DNA of 48,310 nt from positions 1-48,310 of the forward strand of contig CAZKAI010000018.1 in assembly GCA_964550565.1 (NCBI GenBank), read 5' to 3'. This document shows, piece by piece, positions 8,654 through 15,917 of the stretch. The stretch is from Anaeroglomus sp964550565 (GTDB lineage Bacteria > Planctomycetota > Phycisphaerae > Sedimentisphaerales > Anaerohalosphaeraceae). The first letter of the stretch is position 1, and the number at the start of each line of letters is the position of its first letter. Under the pieces are notes generated by a model. It saw nothing but the letters and a program-made list of their open reading frames with translations, was not told the origin of the DNA and did not search any database. A program made the position numbers and the translations under genes.

Positions 8654-9910
8654 ATGTCAAACGTACTTCTTGCTGAAATGACGGCTAATCCGGCGCTGGG
8701 GATTGTCATATTTACCCTGGGCGGCCTGGCGGGGGCGGTGTTTTATCTGCCGTTCAAAAAAGTGAAAAACTGGGCATGGGAAAGCTATTGGGCGGTCTAT
8801 GCCCTGTTTGCCCTGCTGATTGTGCCGGGTGTGCTGATGCTGGCAACAGCCCCCAATGCGCTGGCGGTGTTGAAAACAACTCCGATGAATATTCTCGGTT
8901 ATATCTGCCTGTGCGGTGCGGCCTGGGGAATTGGGGGCCTGACGTGGGGATTGATGATTCGATATCTGGGCGTGGGGCTTGGTCTGGCACTGGGATGCGG
9001 TTTGTGTTCGGCAGCCGGGACGATTATCCCCAAGATCATCAATAAGGAAATCGGTTTATTGTTTGAGCCGGGTGCCGGTATTACATCCTTCATCGGCGTG
9101 CTGGTTTCGATTGCTGGTATTGTATTTGTCGGTATGGCCGGGATGAGCAAGGAAAATGAACTGCCGGAAGAAGAAAAGAAAAAGGCTGTCGCCGAATTCA
9201 ATTTCAAAAAAGGCATTCTGGTTGTTTTGTTTTCCGGTCTGATGAGCGCGTCGCTGAATTTTGGTTTGCAGGGCGGTCCGGATATCGAGTTGAAAGCACA
9301 ATACGGTTCGGCATCGACGCTGGTTAAAGGCGATGAAAAAGCTGCACCGCAGGAAATGGTCGGCGCAGTCGGTGCTGTCTATGACAAGGATAAAGGTTTC
9401 TGGCTTCTGCCCAAAGCGGCGGCTGGGGAAACCTTGACAAGCCGGACATGGCGTGGAATTCCCGTTCTGGTCGTCGCCTTGCTGGGTGGTTTTGCAGTGA
9501 ATTTTCTGTGGTGTCTGTTCCTGAATTTCAAGAATAAGACCACTGCGGATTATACCAAAAAAGATGCCCCCATAGCGGGCAATTTCCTGTTTGCCGCCAT
9601 CGCGGGTGCTATATGGTGTTCACAGTTTATCTGCTTTAAAACCGGTGAACCGGCCATGGGGCCGACGGCTTATGTCGGCTGGTCGGTACTGATGGCCAGT
9701 GCGATTCTGTTCAGTTCCCTTCTGGGCGTGATGCTTGGCGAATGGAAGGGCACCAGCAGTAAGACGCGTTCGCTGCTGGTTGTCGGGCTGCTGCTGCTGG
9801 TTGCATCCAGTGTTGTCGCTGGGTACAGCAGTTATCTGAGCCAGTCCAAAACTGCACCTGCGGTAATCGAACAGGTCGTGCCAGCGGTACCGCAGACTCC
9901 TGCCCAATAA
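8654..9910 (+). CDS. rhaT: L-rhamnose/proton symporter
   Basis: This 418-residue membrane protein has about ten hydrophobic segments and the features of RhaT (drug/metabolite transporter superfamily): GGLAGAVFYLPFKKVKNWAWE near the N-terminus, GGLTWGLMIRYLGVGLGLAL, and FSGLMSASLNFGLQGGPDI in the middle. It imports L-rhamnose with protons. The family is usually about 340 residues; the extra length lies in a hydrophilic loop after the GGPDIELKAQYG block (about residues 215-265) and in an Ala/Pro-rich tail. AAGGAG is seven bases before the ATG. The gene follows rhaA directly, and a strong hairpin follows it. Confidence 0.93.
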   Translation: MSNVLLAEMTANPALGIVIFTLGGLAGAVFYLPFKKVKNWAWESYWAVYALFALLIVPGVLMLATAPNALAVLKTTPMNILGYICLCGAAWGIGGLTWGLMIRYLGVGLGLALGCGLCSAAGTIIPKIINKEIGLLFEPGAGITSFIGVLVSIAGIVFVGMAGMSKENELPEEEKKKAVAEFNFKKGILVVLFSGLMSASLNFGLQGGPDIELKAQYGSASTLVKGDEKAAPQEMVGAVGAVYDKDKGFWLLPKAAAGETLTSRTWRGIPVLVVALLGGFAVNFLWCLFLNFKNKTTADYTKKDAPIAGNFLFAAIAGAIWCSQFICFKTGEPAMGPTAYVGWSVLMASAILFSSLLGVMLGEWKGTSSKTRSLLVVGLLLLVASSVVAGYSSYLSQSKTAPAVIEQVVPAVPQTPAQ

Positions 9911-9921
9911 TCTCGCGTTTG

Positions 9922-9954
9922 ACAAGCCTGCGGTGTAACTCATCGCAGGCTTGT
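9922..9954 (+). terminator. strong hairpin between rhaT and the NCS1-like permease gene
   Basis: A perfect 11-bp stem, ACAAGCCTGCG (9922-9932) with its complement at 9944-9954, encloses an 11-base loop. No long T run follows, so it may be an attenuator, an RNA-stability hairpin or a Rho-assisted terminator rather than a classical intrinsic one. It would reduce transcription from rhaT into the permease and rhamnosidase genes. Confidence 0.55.
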
Positions 9955-9995
9955 TGTGTCTATGTTTCGTTGATTTCCATGTATGGAACCTGAAC

Positions 9996-11411
9996 ATGAC
10001 GGACGATGCAAGCAAAACAACCGGTGAAGGGGTCGGCGGAGAATATGAACGCCAGCCTGTGCCGGATAAAGCTCTTCTTGGTTTTAAAAGTTTTGTGGGG
10101 ATGTTCGCCGGTGAGCACACCGCGGGCACGGAGCTGATGATTGGTCCATTGTTTGTTGCCGCCGGTGTCAGCGCCTTTGATTTCCTGATGGGGCTGCTGG
10201 TCGGGAATCTGCTGGCGGTGCTGAGCTGGACCCTGTTTTGTGCACCGATTGCCACGCGTGCCCGGCTGACGATGTATTATCAGCTTGAAAAAATCTGCGG
10301 GCGCCATTTAGTGACGATTTATAATCTGGCCAATGGGGTGATGTTTACGATTCTGGCCGGAGCGATGATTACGGTTGCAGCGACGGCGTTTGGAGTCTGG
10401 TTTAAATTCCGGATGCCCGGCCTGAAAGACCTTTATCCCAACAGTATCGGCTGGGTGGTTGCGGTTCTGGCGGTGGGGGTGTTTGTTGCCATTGTTGCCG
10501 CCGCGGGTTATCGCACCGTGGCGAAAATTGCCAATCTTGCCGCACCGTGGATGGTGCTGATGTTTCTGGCCTTCGGGATTGTGACGTTCAAGCAATTTCT
10601 GGATGCCACGCAGACTCCCATTCATTCCCTGGGTGATGTCTGGACGATGTGCCAGACGGCCATCTGGAAAGGAGGCCAGCCGCTGGAAGGCCGGACGAAA
10701 TTTACATTCTGGCATGTGATGTTTTTTGCGTGGTTCTGCAACATGGCCTGGCATATCGGGATGAGCGACCTGTCGATTTTCCGATATGCCAAAAAATCGT
10801 GGTATGGAATTGCCTCCGGCGCCGGGATGTATCTGGGGCATTTTCTGGCCTGGATTTGCGCGTCGCTGCTGTATGCGTATCAAATTCATCAGAATCCGCA
10901 AAATACCGATGTATTGCCCGGCCCGATGACGTATCAGGCTGTGGGTGTTGCCGGGCTGATTTGCGTTATCCTGGCCAGTTGGACGACGGCCAATCCGACA
11001 CTGTATCGCGCCGGGCTGGCATTTCAGGCGATTATGCCGAACTTTTCCCGTTTTCGCGTGACACTGGTTCTGGGCTTAATCGCTGCGGTGGCCGGGATGT
11101 TCCCCGCTGTGGCGATGAAGCTGCTGGATTTTGTCGCGATGTGGGGGATGGTGCTGATGCCAATGGGGGCGGTCATCTTTGTGGATTTCTGGCTGATGCG
11201 GAAGTTCGGTCTTCAAAGCAATTACGCAGACTTGTCCGGCACAGTGTTTAACTGGGCGGCGGGGCTGTCCTGGCTGATTACCATGAGTGTCTGCGGCTGG
11301 CTGGTATGGACGGGTCGGATTGAGATTTATTTTGTCAGTCTGCCGGGCTGGTTTGTGATGGCGATTTTGTATATTCTGTTCAGCCGCATCTATCAAAAGC
11401 GAATGGCTTAA
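9996..11411 (+). CDS. NCS1-like (cytosine/purine-type) permease
   Basis: The 471-residue polytopic protein has about 12 hydrophobic segments and looks like the NCS1 family (permeases for cytosine, purines, allantoin): GMFAGEHTAGTELMIGPLF at the start, AGAMITVAATAFGVW, and a late ASWTTANPTLYRAGLAFQ block that matches the family's TM8 region. Start: the open frame reaches TTG 9951, but that lies inside the preceding hairpin, so ATG 9996 is preferred although its ribosome-binding site is weak. NCS1 proteins are known for nucleobases and related rings; the position between rhaT and a rhamnosidase suggests a different substrate here, perhaps a rhamnoside, its aglycone or a fermentation product. 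That is inference. Confidence 0.78.
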   Translation: MTDDASKTTGEGVGGEYERQPVPDKALLGFKSFVGMFAGEHTAGTELMIGPLFVAAGVSAFDFLMGLLVGNLLAVLSWTLFCAPIATRARLTMYYQLEKICGRHLVTIYNLANGVMFTILAGAMITVAATAFGVWFKFRMPGLKDLYPNSIGWVVAVLAVGVFVAIVAAAGYRTVAKIANLAAPWMVLMFLAFGIVTFKQFLDATQTPIHSLGDVWTMCQTAIWKGGQPLEGRTKFTFWHVMFFAWFCNMAWHIGMSDLSIFRYAKKSWYGIASGAGMYLGHFLAWICASLLYAYQIHQNPQNTDVLPGPMTYQAVGVAGLICVILASWTTANPTLYRAGLAFQAIMPNFSRFRVTLVLGLIAAVAGMFPAVAMKLLDFVAMWGMVLMPMGAVIFVDFWLMRKFGLQSNYADLSGTVFNWAAGLSWLITMSVCGWLVWTGRIEIYFVSLPGWFVMAILYILFSRIYQKRMA

Positions 11412-11424
11412 GACAGGAGTTGTC

Positions 11425-11604
11425 ATGCTAAAAATATCGATACAATTGATTTCGTGGCTGTCGCTGGCGGTTTTGATCCTTCTTCCAATTTGCTTTCTGG
11501 CGGGTAAGGTTTCCCATGCCCAGATTAAGACCGGAATGCTGGTTATGACAGCAGTCTGGTTTATTACGGCGTCCCTGTGGATGCGCGATCGTAAGAACAC
11601 GTAA
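11425..11604 (+). CDS. small two-helix membrane protein
   Basis: The 59-residue open frame begins MLKISIQLISWLSLAVLILL and ends RDRKNT. It has two hydrophobic segments (about residues 5-26 and 38-54) joined by a short polar loop, with a basic C-terminus. AGGAG (11415-11419) sits five bases before the ATG, the gene starts 13 bp after the permease stop and ends 22 bp before the rhamnosidase start, so it fits tightly in the operon. I do not recognise a family. By analogy with small proteins beside transporters it could be an accessory subunit of the NCS1-like permease, but nothing in the sequence proves this. Confidence 0.65.
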   Translation: MLKISIQLISWLSLAVLILLPICFLAGKVSHAQIKTGMLVMTAVWFITASLWMRDRKNT

Positions 11605-11626
11605 TGTTATATTGATGGAGTATGCT

Positions 11627-14600
11627 ATGTTAAGATTTGCAGTGATGATGGGGATTGTATTGACGGTTTGCAATCCTTTTGGAACTGGTGATTTGTATGC
11701 CGCCGGGGATGTGCAGAAGACTCTGCAGGCGGCTCAATTGCGTTGTGAATACCGGACTGACCCGCTGGGAATTGATGTCCTGCAGCCGCGGCTGAGCTGG
11801 GTGCTTGAGTCGGATGCCCGCGGGCAAAAGCAGACGGCTTATCGGATTCTTGTGGCTTCTTCCGAAAAAGCGCTGACCGCCAACCAGGGCGATCTGTGGG
11901 ATAGCGGCAAGGTTGCTTCGGATGAAACGATTGGCGCAAAGTATGCGGGCAAGCCTCTGGCCTCCATGCAGCAATGTTTCTGGAAGGTCCAGATATGGGA
12001 TGGAAATGGCAAGCCGTCTGTATGGAGTGCTCCGGCCCAGTGGTCGATGGGGCTGCTCCAGCCGCAGGATTGGAAGGCGCAGTGGGTGGGATGTGATGTG
12101 GCGATTGAGCCGAGCCTGATTCCTGCCGAATTCCAGACGGCCAAATGGATCGGGCCTGCCGACATGAAAACCGGAAATGCCCAGCCGGTGGAATTTGGAT
12201 ATCGCACCACCGTGCAAGTGCCGGATATATCCAAAATACAGAGTGCAAGCTGTTATATGGCAGGGGATAATAAGGCGAAATTGTATGTCAACGGCAAAGC
12301 GGCCGGGTCCGAGGTGGGCTTCTCCTCGGCACAAAAAGTCGATTGCATATCCTTACTGCAGTCGGGTTCGAATTGCCTGGCATTTACCGTCGTCAATGAT
12401 GGCCAGACTCCGAATCCAACAGGCCTTCTGGCGGCATTGGTGGTTGAATTGAAGGATGGACAGAAAATTGCGGTGCAAACCGGCGATTCATGGCGTGTTG
12501 CTGCGGGCCCCAAAGGCAAATGGATGACTGCGGATTTTGACGATAGCGGCTGGGAAAAGGCCTATGTCATCGGCGAAGCCGGCTGTCGTCCCTGGGGAAA
12601 GGTCGATCTGAATACGAATGTACTTCCGCCGGCACAATATCTCCGAAGTCAGTTTTCAACGGCCAAAACGGTCCAGCGGGCCACACTGTATGCCACGGCA
12701 TTCGGCATTTACCAATTGTATCTCAATGGCCAGCGGGTTTCGAAGGATTATTTTGGCCCCGGATGGACCGACTATAACAAGCGTGTTTACTATCGCACCT
12801 ATGATGTGACCTCGACGATCAAACGCGGAGATAATGCCATCGGTGCAATTCTGGCCGATGGATGGTATGCCGGCTATGTCGGCTACGGCAAAAAGCGGAA
12901 TCACTACGGCCAGAAACTGCGGCTGCTGGCCCAGCTTCATATCGAATACAGCGACGGAACCACCCAGGATGTCTTTACCAATCCGGACTGGAAGGGGACA
13001 ACCGGCCCGATTCTTCAGGCGGATTTCCTGATGGGCGAGACCTATGATGCCACCAAAGAACTGACCGGCTGGAACAAATCGGGATATGCGGATGCGGCAT
13101 GGGCTAAGGTCAACACGGGGGCTGAGCTGACCCCGCAGGTGCAGGCTGCACCCTCTGAACCGGTGGTGGTGTTTGAAGAAGTCAAGCCCGTTTCGGTTTC
13201 CGAGCCGACCAAAGGAGCTTATGTGTTTAACATGGGCCAGAATTTTGCCGGTGTGGTGCGTCTGAAGGTCAAGGGCGCCGCCGGCCAGCCTATCCAGCTT
13301 CGTTTTGCCGAACGGCTTAATCCGGATGGAACCATTTATACCACCAACCTGCGTGCCGCTAAAGCTACCGATGTGTATATCTGCAAAGGCAAGGGCACGG
13401 AAGTATGGGAACCGATGTTTACGTTCCATGGATTCCAGTATGTCGAGATTACCGGCTTGAATTACAAGCCGGGCAAAGACACCATCACCGGCATGGCTTT
13501 CAGCAGTGATACGCCGGTGGCTGGAACATTTGAATGCTCTGATCCGATGATCAATCAGCTCCACAGTAATATCTACTGGACTCAGCGGATGAATTTTATC
13601 GACATCCCCACCGATTGCCCGCAGCGTGATGAACGTCTCGGCTGGACAGGGGATGCACAGGTTTATATCCGCACCGCGGCGATGAATACGGATGTGCATG
13701 CCTTTTTCATCAAGTGGCTTCAGGATCTGGCGGATGCCCAGCGGAATGATGGACAATTCCCGATGGTGGCTCCATTAAAGGTGGCCGAAAGTGATGGCGG
13801 TCCGGCCTGGGCGGATGCCGGCGTCATCTGTCCCTGGACGGCTTATCAGGTCTATGGCGATAAACAATTGCTGGAACGCCAGTATCCATCGATGGTCAAA
13901 TTCATCGAATTCTGTAAAAATCGCAGTACCCCGGAACTCCTGCCCCCGGCTCAGTTCCACTGTTTTGGCGACTGGCTGAATATCGACGACAATACGCCCA
14001 ATGATGTGATTTATACGGCGTATTTTGCTCTGAGCACCAAAATGACCGCTCAGGCTGCCCAAGTGCTGGGCAATACTGAAGATGCCCGGAAATATAATGA
14101 ACTCTATCAGGGTATTAAAGCGGCATTTAACAAGGCCTATGTGGCCGCCGATGGGAAAATCAAAGGCGATACACAGACGGCCTATGTACTGGCGATTGCA
14201 GTCGATTTAGTCGATTGTCCGATGTACCAGACCGTTGCCAATCGACTCGTTGAGTTAATCGAAAAACGCAACTGGCATTTATCGACCGGATTTATCGGCA
14301 CCAAGGACCTGATGCTGGTTCTGGCCAAAATCGGCCGCAATGATGTGGCCTGTCGACTGCTGCACAATGACACCTTCCCCTCGTGGGGCTTTTCCATCAA
14401 GCACGGCGCAACCAGCATCTGGGAACGCTGGAATGGCTGGACACCCGAGCAGGGTTTTGGCGATCCGGGAATGAATTCCTTTGCTCATTACTCATTCGGG
14501 GCCGTCTATCAGTGGATGGTCGAAAATCTCGGCGGCATTCAGGCCGATGAGATTGCCTATAAGAAAATCATCATCAAGCCCTGCCTGGACGAGAAATTAA

Positions 14601-14890
14601 CCTGGGCAAAGACATCCTACGATTCCATCCGGGGCAGGATTGAAACCTCGTGGAAAAAGAACAAAGGCAGCTTTACGCTGGATATCACGATCCCCGCCAA
14701 TACCATTGCGACGGTGTATGTTCCGGCGGCGTCCATGGGATCCATAACCGAAAGCGGCAAGCCTTTGAATAAAGCTGTCGGTATTAATCCGATTAATATG
14801 CACAAGGAAATTACGGGACAACAAGTCCAGGATTATGCTGTGCTGCGACTCGAGTCTGGACAGTATCAATTCAAGACAAAATTGAAATAA
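11627..14890 (+). CDS. secreted GH78 alpha-L-rhamnosidase
   Basis: The 1087-residue protein has a signal peptide (hydrophobic run then LYAAGD) and the full GH78 architecture: fibronectin-like and beta-sandwich N-terminal domains (LNGQRVSKDYFGPGWTDYNK near residues 367-386), an (alpha/alpha)6 catalytic barrel, and a C-terminal beta-sandwich. The catalytic-site stretch DCPQRDERLGWTGDAQ begins at Asp663, with Glu669 and Asp676 conserved. The general-base region SIWERWNGW carries Glu933. GH78 enzymes cleave terminal alpha-L-rhamnose from glycans or flavonoid glycosides by inversion. The start at 11627 has GGAG six bases upstream; upstream in-frame TTG 11612 and ATG 11615 are less likely. It is the last gene of the first rhamnose operon and supplies free rhamnose for RhaT. 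Confidence 0.95.
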   Translation: MLRFAVMMGIVLTVCNPFGTGDLYAAGDVQKTLQAAQLRCEYRTDPLGIDVLQPRLSWVLESDARGQKQTAYRILVASSEKALTANQGDLWDSGKVASDETIGAKYAGKPLASMQQCFWKVQIWDGNGKPSVWSAPAQWSMGLLQPQDWKAQWVGCDVAIEPSLIPAEFQTAKWIGPADMKTGNAQPVEFGYRTTVQVPDISKIQSASCYMAGDNKAKLYVNGKAAGSEVGFSSAQKVDCISLLQSGSNCLAFTVVNDGQTPNPTGLLAALVVELKDGQKIAVQTGDSWRVAAGPKGKWMTADFDDSGWEKAYVIGEAGCRPWGKVDLNTNVLPPAQYLRSQFSTAKTVQRATLYATAFGIYQLYLNGQRVSKDYFGPGWTDYNKRVYYRTYDVTSTIKRGDNAIGAILADGWYAGYVGYGKKRNHYGQKLRLLAQLHIEYSDGTTQDVFTNPDWKGTTGPILQADFLMGETYDATKELTGWNKSGYADAAWAKVNTGAELTPQVQAAPSEPVVVFEEVKPVSVSEPTKGAYVFNMGQNFAGVVRLKVKGAAGQPIQLRFAERLNPDGTIYTTNLRAAKATDVYICKGKGTEVWEPMFTFHGFQYVEITGLNYKPGKDTITGMAFSSDTPVAGTFECSDPMINQLHSNIYWTQRMNFIDIPTDCPQRDERLGWTGDAQVYIRTAAMNTDVHAFFIKWLQDLADAQRNDGQFPMVAPLKVAESDGGPAWADAGVICPWTAYQVYGDKQLLERQYPSMVKFIEFCKNRSTPELLPPAQFHCFGDWLNIDDNTPNDVIYTAYFALSTKMTAQAAQVLGNTEDARKYNELYQGIKAAFNKAYVAADGKIKGDTQTAYVLAIAVDLVDCPMYQTVANRLVELIEKRNWHLSTGFIGTKDLMLVLAKIGRNDVACRLLHNDTFPSWGFSIKHGATSIWERWNGWTPEQGFGDPGMNSFAHYSFGAVYQWMVENLGGIQADEIAYKKIIIKPCLDEKLTWAKTSYDSIRGRIETSWKKNKGSFTLDITIPANTIATVYVPAASMGSITESGKPLNKAVGINPINMHKEITGQQVQDYAVLRLESGQYQFKTKLK

Positions 14891-14918
14891 GTTTGTTTGA
14901 AAGTTTGTGGTAATCCAT

Positions 14919-14955
14919 AAAGACCTCCATCGTTTCGGAGGAGGTCTTTTTATTT
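14919..14955 (+). terminator. intrinsic terminator after the rhamnosidase
   Basis: A 10-bp perfect stem (14919-14928 with 14940-14949), an 11-base loop and a T run continuing to about 14951 make a classical Rho-independent terminator. On the minus strand the same stem lies immediately after the stop codon of the convergent AraC gene and could act there too, with a shorter T run. Confidence 0.85.
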
Positions 14956-15864
14956 GCGGTTGTGTTTTTTGCGATAGGCCAGAGGGGATATCTTTTCACC
15001 GGCACGGAAGACCTTGCTCAGGCGGTCGGCCCCGGAAAATCCCACGGCCAGGGCGATGTGTTCCACCGGCAGAGTGGTGTGAACCAGCAGATGTCGGGCC
15101 CGGGCGATTCGGCTGCGGGTAATTTCACCGGCCACCGTGGCATTGAGATGCTGGGCGAATCGGCGTTCCAGCGTGCGACGGGTGGTGGATAACTCCCGCG
15201 CCAAATCCTGTACGGAGATATCGCGATAGCTGTGATTCCAGATGAGCCGAAGCGCCTCTGAAACCAGCGAATCCGAGCATCCGGGGATGGATTCCTCGTC
15301 TGTCCGGCTGGGAATTTCATTGAGGGTTAAGGCCAGAATCTCCATGGCCATCGCCGACAGCAGAAAGGAGTTATCCAGAGGCTGCGAAGACACCTGCTGC
15401 CAGATGCGGTGATGCGTTTCCAGCAGCAGGTCTGCCTGCTGAACATGCAGAACGGCCCTGGCCGGCGACAGGATGCGATGTTTCTGCAGCCGCCAGACAT
15501 AATCGCCGTTGAAGCTGATCCAGTGTTCACGCCAGCCGGTCTGCGGATCAGGGCGATAGCGATGCCACTGCCCCGGGAACAGCAGAATGGAATCATGCCG
15601 GCCAATTTGAATGTGGCCGGTCGCGGCGGATTCAAACTGGCCTTGACCCTCGCTGATAAAGACCACCTGATACTCGGGCAGTACACGGCCGGACTGCCAT
15701 GAAAAATCATACACTTCCGGATGTCCCGGCGGGGGATAGGCACAGCCCCGTGGAATAAAAGCCTGCCCGATACCCGTCAGATACAGTCCCCAGTGCAGGT
15801 CTTTGGGATTGAGCGGCAGATAGCGAAAGATATTTTCGACTTCATTATGAGAATTCATGGCCAT
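14950..15864 (-). CDS. AraC-family transcriptional regulator 1
   Basis: The 304-residue product has an N-terminal cupin-like sensing domain (HDSILLFPGQWHRYRP, residues about 90-105) and a C-terminal double helix-turn-helix: ISVQDLARELSTTRRTLERR followed by the second helix-turn-helix VEHIALAVGFSGADRLSKVFR and ISPLAYRKKH. This is the usual layout of sugar-responsive AraC activators. It converges on the rhamnosidase operon and sits downstream of the E1 gene, with an intrinsic terminator in between. It is a candidate activator of the rhamnose genes. ATGs at 15864 and 15858 both lack a clear ribosome-binding site, and the first follows the terminator's T run directly. Confidence 0.88.
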   Translation of the reverse strand: MAMNSHNEVENIFRYLPLNPKDLHWGLYLTGIGQAFIPRGCAYPPPGHPEVYDFSWQSGRVLPEYQVVFISEGQGQFESAATGHIQIGRHDSILLFPGQWHRYRPDPQTGWREHWISFNGDYVWRLQKHRILSPARAVLHVQQADLLLETHHRIWQQVSSQPLDNSFLLSAMAMEILALTLNEIPSRTDEESIPGCSDSLVSEALRLIWNHSYRDISVQDLARELSTTRRTLERRFAQHLNATVAGEITRSRIARARHLLVHTTLPVEHIALAVGFSGADRLSKVFRAGEKISPLAYRKKHNRK

Positions 15865-15865
15865 A

Positions 15866-15905
15866 AAAATAAAAAAGGCCGGTCCGACATCTCGTCGAAC
15901 CGGCC
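15866..15905 (-). terminator. intrinsic terminator after the fused E1 gene
   Basis: On the minus strand a 12-bp stem with one mismatch (15905-15894 with 15888-15877), a five-base loop and an 11-base T-rich tract (15876-15866) form a very strong terminator 12 bases after the E1 stop codon. The T tract ends one base before the AraC start codon at 15864. Confidence 0.88.
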
Positions 15906-15917
15906 ACGTAGTATCAA

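Noticed and set aside
9951..9995. Earlier TTG start for the first NCS1-like permease
   Set aside because: The codon lies within the stem of the hairpin after rhaT and has no ribosome-binding site; ATG 9996 is preferred.
12656..13756. 366-codon open frame antisense to the rhamnosidase
   Set aside because: Lies entirely inside the GH78 catalytic region, with no start signals or domain features.
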